From NCBI GenBank assembly GCA_031291175.1, contig JARLJO010000049.1, positions 176,464-240,463 of the forward strand: 64,000 nt of DNA, in the 5' to 3' direction. This DNA comes from Gammaproteobacteria bacterium (GTDB taxonomy: Bacteria > Pseudomonadota > Gammaproteobacteria > DSM-16500). The notes under the pieces were generated by a model that was not told where the DNA came from, ran no database searches, and saw nothing but the letters and a program-made list of their open reading frames with translations. Positions 40,933-49,606 of this stretch are shown piece by piece. Each line of letters opens with the position of its first letter. The first letter of the stretch is position 1. The position numbers were made by a program, and so were the translations under genes.

Positions 40933-42142
40933 TTTTGATAAGCTGCGCGGGGAATTTCCTTTACTGAAAGAAACGACCAGGGGAAAGCCGCTAATTTATT
41001 TAGATAACAGCGCGACCAATCAAAAACCGCAAGTGGTGATTGATGCGTTGAATCATTATTATTGTCATGATAATGCGAATATTCATCGTGGTGTTTATGA
41101 GTTGAGTGAGCGCGCAACGCGTGAATTTGAAAAAGCCCGTGTTGAGATTCAAACCTTTATTAATGCGGCGCATTCGCATGAAATTATTTTTGTGCGTGGC
41201 GCGACAGAAGGCATTAATCTGGTTGCTCAAAGTTATGGTCGTTCACAGTTAAAAGCGGATGACGAAATTATCATTAGTACGATGGAGCATCATTCTAATA
41301 TTGTGCCATGGCAGATGTTGACGGAGCAAGTCGGTGCCAAGTTACGCGTGATTCCAATCTCTGACAGCGGCGAGATAGATATTGATGATTATAAAAAATT
41401 ATTTAATGCTCGCACTAAAATGGTGGCGATTGCTCACGCGTCAAACGCCTTAGGTACGATCAATCCAATTAAAGAAATGGCGGCGATTGCGCACGAGCAT
41501 GGGGTTCCTATTTTGGTGGATGGCGCGCAAGCGTTTCCGCATATGCCGGTGGATGTGCAGGATTTAGATTGCGATTTTTATGTGTTTTCCAGTCATAAAG
41601 CGTATGGCCCGACGGGTATTGGTGTGTTGTATGGGAAAGAAAAATTATTAGAAAAAATGCCGCCTTATCAAGGCGGTGGTGACATGATTGAAAGTGTTTC
41701 GTTTACCAAAACAACTTATAACAAATTGCCATTTAAGTTCGAAGCGGGTACGCCTGATATTGCCGGTGTCATTGGTTTTGGTGTGGCAGTGAAATACCTC
41801 AAGGCAATTGGCATGCAAAATATTGCGGCGCATGAACAAGACTTATTAGTGTATGGCACGCAAAAATTATCGGCTATTCCGGGTTTAAAAATCATAGGGA
41901 CAGCGAAACAAAAAGTTGGTGTGATTTCATTTGTTTTAGAAGGTGTGCATCCACATGATATCGGTACGATTTTAGATGATGAAGGGGTTGCTATTCGCGC
42001 CGGTCATCATTGTGCGATGCCGGTCATGGAAAGATATCACATTCCTGCAACCGTTCGCGCATCGTTTGGTTTGTATAATACGAACGCGGATATTGATGCG
42101 CTAGTTAAGGGTATCATGGCTGTTAAAAAGGTATTTGCCTAA
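40922..42142 (+). CDS. sufS: Cysteine desulfurase SufS
   Basis: PLP enzyme that takes sulfur from cysteine for cluster assembly. The 406-residue chain has IYLDNSATNQKP at the N-terminus, the PLP lysine in SSHKAYGPTGIGVLYG and the persulfide cysteine in AIRAGHHCAMPVM. Gene overlaps on both sides (sufD and sufU) show tight coupling. Confidence 0.96.
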   Translation: MTIDFDKLRGEFPLLKETTRGKPLIYLDNSATNQKPQVVIDALNHYYCHDNANIHRGVYELSERATREFEKARVEIQTFINAAHSHEIIFVRGATEGINLVAQSYGRSQLKADDEIIISTMEHHSNIVPWQMLTEQVGAKLRVIPISDSGEIDIDDYKKLFNARTKMVAIAHASNALGTINPIKEMAAIAHEHGVPILVDGAQAFPHMPVDVQDLDCDFYVFSSHKAYGPTGIGVLYGKEKLLEKMPPYQGGGDMIESVSFTKTTYNKLPFKFEAGTPDIAGVIGFGVAVKYLKAIGMQNIAAHEQDLLVYGTQKLSAIPGLKIIGTAKQKVGVISFVLEGVHPHDIGTILDDEGVAIRAGHHCAMPVMERYHIPATVRASFGLYNTNADIDALVKGIMAVKKVFA

Positions 42143-42591
42143 TGTCTGCATTGCGTGAACTTTATCAACAAGTGATCGTCGATCACAGTAAGCAACCCAG
42201 GAACTTTGGGGCGTTGGATGCGGCTAATCATAGCAAAGAAGGTTTTAATCCTTTATGTGGCGATCGATTGACGGTTTATATTTTAGAACAAGCCGGTAGT
42301 ATTGCGAAAATCCAGTTTGTTGGTTGTGGTTGTGCGATCTCGGTTGCTTCCGCTTCTTTGATGACGGAAGTGTTGACTGGGAAATCTCAAGCTGAGGTGA
42401 ATGAGATTTTTAATGATTTTCATCAGTTAGTGACATTGGGGCATGATGCGGTTTTAGAAGAAAAATTGGGGAAGCTGGCGGTGTTGGCCGGTGTGGCTGA
42501 ATTTCCGGCGCGGGTGAAATGCGCGACGCTGGCTTGGCATACGTTGAAAGCGGCGTTGGCGGATGATGCGCATACGGTTAGTACAGAGTGA
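42142..42591 (+). CDS. sufU: SufU-type sulfur-transfer protein
   Basis: IscU-like zinc protein that accepts sulfur from SufS. The 149-residue chain has the three conserved cysteines in NPLCGDR, GCGCAISVASASLM and RVKCATLAWHTL, in the SufU pattern, plus the N-terminal LYQQVIVDHSKQPRNFG. It starts within the sufS stop codon region. SufU is typical of Firmicutes; most enterobacterial SUF operons use SufE instead, so this is the less common partner for a gammaproteobacterium. Confidence 0.92.
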   Translation: MSALRELYQQVIVDHSKQPRNFGALDAANHSKEGFNPLCGDRLTVYILEQAGSIAKIQFVGCGCAISVASASLMTEVLTGKSQAEVNEIFNDFHQLVTLGHDAVLEEKLGKLAVLAGVAEFPARVKCATLAWHTLKAALADDAHTVSTE

Positions 42592-42633
42592 GGCGGAAAG
42601 CGTTGTCGTAGGGTAAGAAAAAAAGGGGGGAGT

Positions 42634-42981
42634 ATGAATCCGATTGTATTTACTGATGCAGCAGTTTCACATATCAACAGTATGCTTGATCAGCAAGCAG
42701 CGGGGATTGGTTTTCGTTTGTCGATTAAGAAAACGGGTTGCTCGGGTTATGCTTACGTACCGGCGATTATTGAAAAAGTCGTTAGTGATAAAGATGTGCA
42801 TTTTGAAGTGCAAGACCAGTTGCAAGTGTATGTGGATCCTGAAGCATTACCGTTTTTGCAAGATTTGCTAGTTGATTACGTGGTGGAAGAAGGCCATGGT
42901 TTAAAACAAAAGCGTTTGGTTTTTATTAATCCGAAAGAAAAAGGCCGCTGCGGTTGTGGCGAAAGTTTTACCATAGAGTAA
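42634..42981 (+). CDS. sufA: A-type Fe-S carrier SufA/IscA
   Basis: Carrier that receives clusters from the scaffold and delivers them to targets. The 115-residue chain has the three family cysteines in KTGCSGYAY and KGRCGCGESF. The spacing and the C-terminal CGCGESFTIE are diagnostic. A purine-rich run with GGGGGGAG lies directly before the ATG. It follows sufU by 42 bases and is eight bases from sufT. Confidence 0.94.
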   Translation: MNPIVFTDAAVSHINSMLDQQAAGIGFRLSIKKTGCSGYAYVPAIIEKVVSDKDVHFEVQDQLQVYVDPEALPFLQDLLVDYVVEEGHGLKQKRLVFINPKEKGRCGCGESFTIE

Positions 42982-42989
42982 CGAAAACT

Positions 42990-43529
42990 ATGTTTAAACA
43001 AGATACGATTGAAGTCACACGTGAAGTAGATGCATTGCTTATTCCTTCTGGAGTAAAGATCACGATCCAGAAAGGAACGTTGGTCATGATTACTCAGGCT
43101 TTGGGAAATTCCTACACGGTTTATGTGAATGGAAACTTGGCCAGAGTCGCCGGCAGAGACGGTGATGCGTTGTGTATGGTCATCATTGATGAGCCAGATG
43201 TGAATGCGATGGAAGGTTCACTTGAGGACAAAGTGCGAGAGTTGATGAAAACTTGTTATGATCCTGAAATCCCCGTGAATATTGTGGATCTTGGTTTGAT
43301 TTATGAGTGTGTTATTACGCCAATGCCTGAAGGTGGTAAGCGGGTTGATATTAAAATGACATTGACGGCGCCGGGATGTGGTATGGGTCCTGTGTTAGTA
43401 GCCGATATGGAACAAAAGATTCGAACTGTCAGTGATATTACTGATGTTAAAATTGATTTAGTTTTTGATCCGCCGTGGGACAGAGGCATGATGAGCGAAG
43501 TGGCTAAATTGCAATTAGGAATGATGTGA
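42990..43529 (+). CDS. sufT: Fe-S assembly factor SufT (MIP18/DUF59 domain)
   Basis: Accessory factor in Fe-S protein maturation. The 179-residue product starts MFKQDTIEVTREVDALLIP. Residues about 1-70 are the extra N-terminal beta domain that distinguishes SufT. The DUF59 domain follows with CYDPEIPVNIVDLGLIYECVI (the DPEIP motif) and LTAPGCGMGPVLVADME. It ends VFDPPWDRGMMSEVAKLQLGM, as in the family. Last gene of the SUF operon. Confidence 0.93.
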   Translation: MFKQDTIEVTREVDALLIPSGVKITIQKGTLVMITQALGNSYTVYVNGNLARVAGRDGDALCMVIIDEPDVNAMEGSLEDKVRELMKTCYDPEIPVNIVDLGLIYECVITPMPEGGKRVDIKMTLTAPGCGMGPVLVADMEQKIRTVSDITDVKIDLVFDPPWDRGMMSEVAKLQLGMM

Positions 43530-43659
43530 TTGTAGTCTTGGTCTTAAATCAATAAAAATACTGATAGAGAAGTTCTTGTAAAAATAAAAACACCGTCGGT
43601 CTTCTGACTTCGCGGAAATGACAGAAAAAGTATTAATTTATCACTGAGGATTTTCAGAC

Positions 43660-43974
43660 ATGAATATTCAAGAAACCATTAAGCTTCAGGTTGAGCAAAA
43701 CCCGATTATTCTTTACATGAAAGGCACACCGCAATTTCCGCAATGTGGTTTTTCATCCAAAGCCGTGAGCTTGTTAAAAGCGTGCAATGCGAAATTCACT
43801 TCCGTGAATATTTTAGAAGAGCCTGAGATTCGCCAGGGCATTAAAGAGTTTTCAAACTGGCCGACCATTCCGCAGTTATACGTCAACGGCGCGTTTGTGG
43901 GTGGTAGCGATATCATGGCGGAAATGTACGAAAGCGGCGAACTTCAAGATTTGATCAAAGAAGTGAACGCTTAA
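43660..43974 (+). CDS. grxD: Monothiol glutaredoxin Grx4
   Basis: CGFS-type glutaredoxin that binds a bridging [2Fe-2S] cluster with glutathione and passes it on. The 104-residue chain has GTPQFPQCGFSSKAV with the CGFS site, then WPTIPQLYVNGAFVGGSDI for glutathione binding. Its location just after the SUF operon (131 bases) fits its role. A G/C repeat remnant (TTCGCGGAAATGACAG) sits in between. Confidence 0.96.
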   Translation: MNIQETIKLQVEQNPIILYMKGTPQFPQCGFSSKAVSLLKACNAKFTSVNILEEPEIRQGIKEFSNWPTIPQLYVNGAFVGGSDIMAEMYESGELQDLIKEVNA

Positions 43975-43978
43975 TCGT

Positions 43979-44422
43979 TTAGACGGATTTTTTTGAAATC
44001 TTTTTCCACCATTTCAGACGTGGCAAATAGAGCAAAGCAAAAATCAGAATGGCGGTTAAAAAGCTGACCATATACATACCCAGTGCTACCGCCAGTCCAA
44101 CGGCTGCCGTTGCCCATAAAGTGGCAGCGGTGGTCAGTCCGCTCACATGATGTTGGTCACCTTGACGAAAAATAATACCGCCGCCTAAAAAACCAACGCC
44201 AGTGACAACTTGTGCGGCAATGCGCGTGGGATCAGCACCGGCAACGCTGAGAGAAACAATCCCGAATACACAAGCGCCCAAACTGATCGCACCATAGGTT
44301 CTGATGCCTGCCGAGATGCCGTGCCGCTCGCGTTCCCATCCGATTAAACCACCCAGTAAAAAAGCGATGAATATTCGCAGTAATAATTCCAAGTTAGATT
44401 GAAAGCTGAGGGCTGACATCAT
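43979..44422 (-). CDS. MgtC/SapB family membrane protein
   Basis: Inner-membrane protein of 147 residues with about four to five hydrophobic segments. Family signatures are FLLGGLIGWERERHGISAGIRTYG and GVGFLGGGIIFRQGDQHHVSGLTTAATLWATAAVG. It lacks the C-terminal ACT-like domain of Salmonella MgtC, so it is the short SapB-like form. MgtC proteins help intracellular bacteria at low magnesium and inside phagosomes; the short relatives are less well understood. The upstream 211 bases contain no recognised riboswitch. Confidence 0.85.
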   Translation of the reverse strand: MMSALSFQSNLELLLRIFIAFLLGGLIGWERERHGISAGIRTYGAISLGACVFGIVSLSVAGADPTRIAAQVVTGVGFLGGGIIFRQGDQHHVSGLTTAATLWATAAVGLAVALGMYMVSFLTAILIFALLYLPRLKWWKKISKKSV

Positions 44423-44633
44423 GTATCCTTAATCCTTTCGCTAGAAAACCCAGTTAAACGCCATTGTGTATTACACTTGTTTCTACCCGGACGTCGCTCT
44501 TACTCTCTTCGGGAAGAATGATAGGGCGTTTTCAAATGCTGAAACCGGTCTATTTTGTTATCGTACTCATTTTTCATGAGTAATGTAAATAAATACACTT
44601 ATTTCTATTCATATTAATGGCTATACTAGCACT

Positions 44634-45284
44634 ATGACAAAAAATAAACGGCAGTATTCTCCATTAGACCAGATTTGCTTGGGCTTAGACCAAGCGCTAC
44701 GTGCTATGGTTGGTACAGTTAAGACGACTGATCGTATTTATCCTGCGTTGGGAGAAAAAGAACCCACATTCACTCACTTGCAACGCAAGCAAGCGGCAGG
44801 CTTGATGCGCGTGAACCATGCGGGCGAAGTCGCTGCACAAGCGTTGTATCATGGCCAGGGATTGGTATCGAAAAATCCAGTGATTCAAAAACAAATGCAA
44901 CAATCGGCGATTGAAGAAGGTGATCATCTTGCCTGGTGCAGTAAACGGTTAACAGAATTGGGAAGTCACCCAAGTTATTTGAATCCGGTTTGGTATGCGG
45001 GATCATTTGCGATAGGGATGGCGGCAGGATTAGTGGGTGATCGGTGGAGCTTAGGCTTTGTTGCCGAAACAGAACAGCAAGTGGTTAAGCATTTAGAAAG
45101 TCATGTGCGTTTGTTACCGCCAGAAGATCATAAAAGTATTAAAATATTACAGCAAATGCAAATCGATGAGTTGCATCATCGTGAAGAAGCGATAAAGGCC
45201 GGTGCGGTTGTTTTGCCTTTTCCTATTAAAAAGCTTATGGCGTTGACATCTAAAATTATGGTGAAAGTGGCGTTTTGGATTTAG
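44634..45284 (+). CDS. coq7: Ubiquinone biosynthesis hydroxylase Coq7
   Basis: Di-iron monooxygenase that makes the penultimate ubiquinone intermediate. The 216-residue chain has the iron-ligand motifs MRVNHAGEVAAQALYHG, EEGDHLAWC, AETEQQVVKHLESH and IDELHHREEA, in the right order. A TATACT box lies close before the ATG. It uses the same pathway as ubiE, ubiJ and ubiB at 17.6-20.7 kb. Confidence 0.94.
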   Translation: MTKNKRQYSPLDQICLGLDQALRAMVGTVKTTDRIYPALGEKEPTFTHLQRKQAAGLMRVNHAGEVAAQALYHGQGLVSKNPVIQKQMQQSAIEEGDHLAWCSKRLTELGSHPSYLNPVWYAGSFAIGMAAGLVGDRWSLGFVAETEQQVVKHLESHVRLLPPEDHKSIKILQQMQIDELHHREEAIKAGAVVLPFPIKKLMALTSKIMVKVAFWI

Positions 45285-45334
45285 GTGGATGGGTAGGGTC
45301 TGTTGGGTTTTCGTAAAAAAACATTCAGCATCTT

Positions 45335-45631
45335 ATGGTTGTGCATCGAGGTGTGATACCGGTGGGCTTTAATGATGTTGGGCTTCGCGAAGAACGCTCA
45401 GCCCAACCTACATTGATTATGTTAACTAGCGGATTTGTAGAGAATAACGATAACGGCGGTTTGAACTAACCAGGTAACCCAAATGGTTGTGCATCGAGGT
45501 GTGATACCGGTGGGCTTTAATGATGTTGGGCTTCGCGAAGAACGCTCAGCCCAACCTACATTGATTGTGTTAGCTAGCGGATTTGTAGAGAATAACGATC
45601 GCGGCGGTTTGAACTAACCAAGTAACCCAAA
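45335..45631. repeat. 148-bp tandem duplication with REP-like palindromes
   Basis: Bases 45335-45482 are repeated as 45483-45631, about 97% identical by hand count (five differences). Each copy has a GTTGGGCTTCGCGAAG/CTCAGCCCAAC palindrome (45377-45407 and 45525-45555) and about 60 bases matching the 3' end of the minus-strand gene at 45570-45896, including its stop. The copy next to coq7 is thus a detached gene tail. No other feature lies between coq7 and this gene. Confidence 0.92.
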
Positions 45632-45896
45632 CTAATTGCATGAAGTATGGAAACCAGCTGCGCTTTGCAAACCAGTATAAAAGCGCGGGGATCATACCCA
45701 CCAACAATGGTACAAATAATAAAGCTAATAACTCTCGGGATAAATTGCCAGCAGGGCCGTCAGAGAAGACTTGTTTTAATGTGGCAGAAATCCAATCATA
45801 AGCGGCTAAAAGCGCATGCAATCCTGTTTGTGCATAGGTCATGGTCAATGTCACAGCGATGCTTAAGACAATGAGGGCGAGTAGGTTTTTGATCAT
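45570..45896 (-). CDS. Small membrane protein, unknown function
   Basis: The 108-residue product starts MIKNLLALIVLSIAVTLTM, with AAGGA seven bases upstream. It has three likely membrane segments (about 5-22, 55-78 and 85-105) and a conserved-looking loop DGPAGNLSRELLALLFVPLLVG. No domain recognised. The last 20 codons and the downstream DNA are tandemly duplicated. Confidence 0.72.
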   Translation of the reverse strand: MIKNLLALIVLSIAVTLTMTYAQTGLHALLAAYDWISATLKQVFSDGPAGNLSRELLALLFVPLLVGMIPALLYWFAKRSWFPYFMQLVWVTWLVQTAAIVILYKSAS

Positions 45897-45993
45897 TGAA
45901 AAATCCTTATAAAAATTATTAAGTAGTCCATAGAGCGTGATAAGGTTAATAGCATAAATGTTTCTTGTAAATAGACTTAGCTGTCAAATCAAA

Positions 45994-46301
45994 GGGAAAC
46001 TTAAGTTCTAAGTCCCACGCCTTTTTGCAATAACACGAAACTCCAAATCGTTAACACCACAAATAATGCACATGCCAAACCAAAACCAAAGTAAGCGTTT
46101 ACATCCGAGATACCTAATATACCAAAGCGAAAAGTGTCTACAATTTAGGGAAACTTAAGTTCTAAGCCCCGTGCCTTTTTGCAATAACACTAAGCTCCAA
46201 ATCGTTAACACTACAAATAATGCACATACCAAACCAAAACCAAAGTAAACGTTTACATCCGAGATACCTAATATACCAAAGCGGAAAGTGTCTACAATTT
46301 C
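45994..46301. repeat. 154-bp tandem duplication of the 3' end of the ABC permease gene
   Basis: Bases 45994-46147 repeat as 46148-46301, about 94% identical (nine differences by hand count, mostly transitions). The second copy is the real 3' end of the permease gene, about 48 codons plus stop. The first copy is a detached duplicate lying downstream, itself still open in the right frame with a stop at the same place. Confidence 0.92.
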
Positions 46302-46934
46302 CAGTATGGGATTGAAGATGGAGATTTTTTGCCAAACCGGTGGTAGTTGTTTGATGGAGTAAAAAACACCGCCTAAATAGGTTAACGGGGTGAGTACGAA
46401 GGTTGGAATAAATGATACATCATCAAATTTGCGCGCAAAAATGCCATTGATTAATCCAGCCAGCGAAAACAACATGGCGGATAAAATACCCATGGATATC
46501 ACGATGCTATAACTGTGTATGGTTAAATGTGTGAATAAAAGTGAAACCAGAATAATAATGAGGCCAACCAATAATCCGCGGAAGGTGCCGCCTAATACAA
46601 AGCCTAGCGCGATGACATAGTTGGGTACGGGCGCTACCAGGATTTCTTCAATGCTGCGGCTGAATTTGGCGCCGAAAAAAGAAGAAGCCGTGTTGGCATA
46701 GGCGTTTGTCATGACGGACATCATGACTAAGCCCGGCACAATGTATTGCATGTAGCTATAGCCTGAGATGGGATTAATTTGTGAGCCGATTAATTTACCA
46801 AAAATGATAAAATATAAAGTCATGGTAATGGCGGGTGGTAATAAGGTTTGTGTCCAGATTCGCATGAAGCGCACGATTTCTTTGAATAAAATGGTTTGCA
46901 AAGCAATCAAAATTTGTTCGGAGCGTGTTTGCAT
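46155..46934 (-). CDS. ABC-2 type transport permease (YadH-like)
   Basis: Inner-membrane subunit of an exporter, 259 residues, six hydrophobic segments. The ABC-2 signature region is seen as YIVPGLVMMSVMTNAYANTASSFF and LTPLTYLGGVFYSIKQLPP. It pairs with the ATPase encoded 208 bases upstream on the same strand. The substrate is unknown; related systems export polysaccharides, drugs or lipids. Its last 48 codons are tandemly duplicated just downstream. Confidence 0.9.
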   Translation of the reverse strand: MQTRSEQILIALQTILFKEIVRFMRIWTQTLLPPAITMTLYFIIFGKLIGSQINPISGYSYMQYIVPGLVMMSVMTNAYANTASSFFGAKFSRSIEEILVAPVPNYVIALGFVLGGTFRGLLVGLIIILVSLLFTHLTIHSYSIVISMGILSAMLFSLAGLINGIFARKFDDVSFIPTFVLTPLTYLGGVFYSIKQLPPVWQKISIFNPILEIVDTFRFGILGISDVNVYFGFGLVCALFVVLTIWSLVLLQKGTGLRT

Positions 46935-47020
46935 TGGGTTAACCTCTGGGCTGATGAGTTATTTGGTTTTGATTCTTTTCATCTGTTTTTCTTTATTGAA
47001 CTCGCTTTACTAAAAATACG

Positions 47021-47056
47021 GGTTTCAAGAAATAGTTTCTCGCCTACGCGGGAATG
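47021..47056. repeat. Inverted copy of the CCCGCG-type repeat
   Basis: The reverse strand reads CATTCCCGCGTAGGCGAGAA, then ACTATTTCTTGAAACC, matching 17418-17458. It lies in the 208-base gap between the ABC ATPase and permease genes, inside a likely operon. Confidence 0.75.
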
Positions 47057-47142
47057 TAAAGTTTTGATTTATTCACAATGCCTCTTGCGGGAGAGATAAA
47101 GGCGTCTTTTAAAGGACGAAGACGAGTTTATTTGTCATGAAG

Positions 47143-48069
47143 TCAGGTCGACGATTTTTTGTTTGCAGCAATCAGTTCCATGAATAATTCTTCAAGACGG
47201 TTGGTTTTGTTACGAATGCCCGTCACATTAAAACCTTTTTGTGTTAACTCGTTAAATAAAATATTTAATGATTGGGTTTTATGAATTTTAATTTCCATCG
47301 TGGTTTCATCAACCATTCTCGCGTGATAGTCAGGCAGCATGAGATGACTGATAGGTGGTTTGTCTAAATCCAATATCATGGTTTGACTATCAAGACGCGC
47401 AATCAATTCTTTCATGTTGGTGTTTTCAATGATTTCACCATGGTCAATGATCGCTACATTTTTACAAAGATGTTCAGCTTCTTCTAAATAATGCGTGGTG
47501 AGAATGATGGTGGTACCTTGCTCGTTCAGCTCTCTTAAATATTGCCAGAGCATATGGCGAAGTTCGATATCCACACCGGCTGTGGGTTCATCCAAAATCA
47601 ATAATTTGGGTTGATTAATTAGGGCGCGTGCAATTAATAAACGTCTTTTCATGCCGCCGGATAAACGTAAACCCGCTTGCTTATGCTTTTCCCAAATGCC
47701 GAGTTTTTTGAAGTAATGCTCCATGCGCTTTTCGGCGATCTTGCGAGGGATGCCATAATAGCCCGCTTGATTGATGACAACGTCGGCAATTTTTTCAAAG
47801 GGATTAAAATTCATCTCTTGGGGTACAACACCAAGACATAATTTCGCCGCATCCAAATGGGTATCCATATCATGGCCAAATACTGTAATTTGACCGGCGG
47901 TTTTGTTAATAAGAGAACTGATAATACCAATGGTCGTGGACTTGCCCGCCCCATTTTGGCCGAGCAAAGCAAAAAAATCGCCTTCGCTCACTTCAAGGTC
48001 AATACCTTTTAATGCCACTTGGCCATTAGCATATTTTTTGCTGAGATTTTTGACGGACAAGGCTTGCAT
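47143..48069 (-). CDS. ABC transporter ATP-binding protein (YadG-like)
   Basis: ATPase of 308 residues that should power the ABC-2 permease downstream. Walker A is GQNGAGKSTTIG, the signature is RLSGGMKRRLLIARAL, Walker B is LLILDEPTAGVD, and the switch histidine is in ILTTHYLEEAE. The C-terminal extension (about 230-308) is usual for this group. Confidence 0.93.
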   Translation of the reverse strand: MQALSVKNLSKKYANGQVALKGIDLEVSEGDFFALLGQNGAGKSTTIGIISSLINKTAGQITVFGHDMDTHLDAAKLCLGVVPQEMNFNPFEKIADVVINQAGYYGIPRKIAEKRMEHYFKKLGIWEKHKQAGLRLSGGMKRRLLIARALINQPKLLILDEPTAGVDIELRHMLWQYLRELNEQGTTIILTTHYLEEAEHLCKNVAIIDHGEIIENTNMKELIARLDSQTMILDLDKPPISHLMLPDYHARMVDETTMEIKIHKTQSLNILFNELTQKGFNVTGIRNKTNRLEELFMELIAANKKSST

Positions 48070-48142
48070 AAGCTTTCACCGCTCTAGTCAATAAAATGAA
48101 TGATAAGGCATGCTATCACCCTATGAGAGTCTGAGTGTATTT

Positions 48143-48739
48143 TTAAATTAATTTTTCGTGTAATTTCTCCATCAACATTATTAATGCTTTGCCGCGATGG
48201 CTGAGTTGATTTTTAATCTCGAGAGGCAGTTCCGCGGCAGTTTTGTTTTCAGTTGGTACGAAAAAAACCGGGTCATAACCAAATCCATCTGTGCCTTGCG
48301 ATTTTGTTAAAATGGTACCGTGCCATACACCATGACAGATCAGTGGTGTCGGATCTTCTGCACTCGCAAGATATACCAGTACACACTGAAAAAAAGCGTG
48401 GCGTTTGGACTCGGGCAAATCTTGCATCGCGGTTAACAATTTTTGGATATTGGCGGCAGAGTTGGAAGGAAGACCAGCAAAGCGTGCTGAATAAATCCCT
48501 GGTGCGCCATTTAATGCGGGCACAGATAAACCGGAATCATCCGCAATGGCAGCTAAACCCGTTTGAAGGCTGGCATGACGCGCTTTTAAAATGGCATTTT
48601 CAACAAAAGTTAAGCCAGTTTCTTCTATGTCATCCACGCCGAATTCGGCTTGTGGTGTGATGTCTAAATCAAAAGGCATCAGCAACGATTGCAGTTCGCG
48701 AATTTTTCCCTGGTTATTACTGGCAAAGACAATTTTCAT
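48143..48739 (-). CDS. rdgB: XTP/dITP diphosphatase (RdgB/HAM1)
   Basis: House-cleaning nucleotidase that removes ITP and XTP. The start at 48739 ([20 protein letters not shown]) overlaps the yggU stop as ATGA; five codons of open frame lie further upstream. Family motifs are [44 protein letters not shown] and [12 protein letters not shown]. 198 residues is normal. It ends the proC-yggT-yggU-rdgB operon. Confidence 0.96.
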   Translation of the reverse strand: MKIVFASNNQGKIRELQSLLMPFDLDITPQAEFGVDDIEETGLTFVENAILKARHASLQTGLAAIADDSGLSVPALNGAPGIYSARFAGLPSNSAANIQKLLTAMQDLPESKRHAFFQCVLVYLASAEDPTPLICHGVWHGTILTKSQGTDGFGYDPVFFVPTENKTAAELPLEIKNQLSHRGKALIMLMEKLHEKLI

Positions 48740-49035
48740 TTTGGTTCTATCATCCATTCTGTTATGGCCTTCATTTCTTTTGGAGATTCAATACGCACGA
48801 GTTTAATACGACTTAATTCACCTTTCATAATCCGCACTTGTTTTTGCGGGACTTTAAAACAGCCCGCCAAAAAGGTGATTAAATGCTTATTGGCACGGCC
48901 GTCTAGTGGAGGTGTGGTGATGCGAATTTTAAGGTGATCGCCGTGAATTCCCACAATACTATTCGAGCTGGCACGGGGCTGCAACTGCACTTGTAAAAAG
49001 AGAGTCTTGTCTTGCCAATAAAACCAATTAGCCAA
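48736..49035 (-). CDS. yggU: DUF167 family protein YggU
   Basis: Small conserved protein of unknown function, 99 residues. Recognised by [21 protein letters not shown] and [19 protein letters not shown], the family signature. It lies between yggT and rdgB with overlaps on both sides, the usual neighbourhood. Confidence 0.92.
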   Translation of the reverse strand: MANWFYWQDKTLFLQVQLQPRASSNSIVGIHGDHLKIRITTPPLDGRANKHLITFLAGCFKVPQKQVRIMKGELSRIKLVRIESPKEMKAITEWMIEPK

Positions 49036-49606
49036 ATGCCAGTCCTTGCCCTACTGTAAAGAGGGGGGCGACAATCACGATGAGTAACAATTGCAATAAA
49101 ATCATTACCGGGATCGGTGTGATATCCATACCACCAATAGGAGGAATGATCCGTTGAAATGGGCGCATTAACGGCGTTGTAATTTGATTTAATAAGTTGG
49201 CAACGGGTGAATAGCCTGATTGAATCCAGCTCATGATGGCTTGCAATAAAATAGCATAGAAAAATAAATTCAAAATCGATTTCAGAAAATCTGCGCTGGC
49301 TAAGACAAATAAGCCGATGGGGTTAGCGTGTCCGAATAAAATCAATCCTAATAAGCAAAACTTTAACATCGCTAATACTAAAATAATGACAACGGATGCT
49401 AGCTCAATATTTTTGTAATTAGGAATGAAGCGACGCAAAGGGCTTACAATCGATTGCGTGAGCTTGTTAACAAATTGAGAAATAGGGTTGTAATAATCGG
49501 CTCGTATCGCAACCAGTACGACTCTGGCTATAAATAAAAAAGTGATTAAATCAAATAATGTCGAAATCAAAAAGATACTGGCGTTAGCGAAGGTATTGGG
49601 TGTCAT
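49028..49606 (-). CDS. yggT: YggT family membrane protein
   Basis: Integral membrane protein of 192 residues with two related halves, each with a hydrophobic pair and the motif NPISQFVNKLTQSIVSPLRRFIP or VANLLNQITTPLMRPFQRIIPP. Function is not well defined; relatives are linked to osmotic response. It overlaps proC by four bases and yggU by eight. Confidence 0.93.
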   Translation of the reverse strand: MTPNTFANASIFLISTLFDLITFLFIARVVLVAIRADYYNPISQFVNKLTQSIVSPLRRFIPNYKNIELASVVIILVLAMLKFCLLGLILFGHANPIGLFVLASADFLKSILNLFFYAILLQAIMSWIQSGYSPVANLLNQITTPLMRPFQRIIPPIGGMDITPIPVMILLQLLLIVIVAPLFTVGQGLAFG

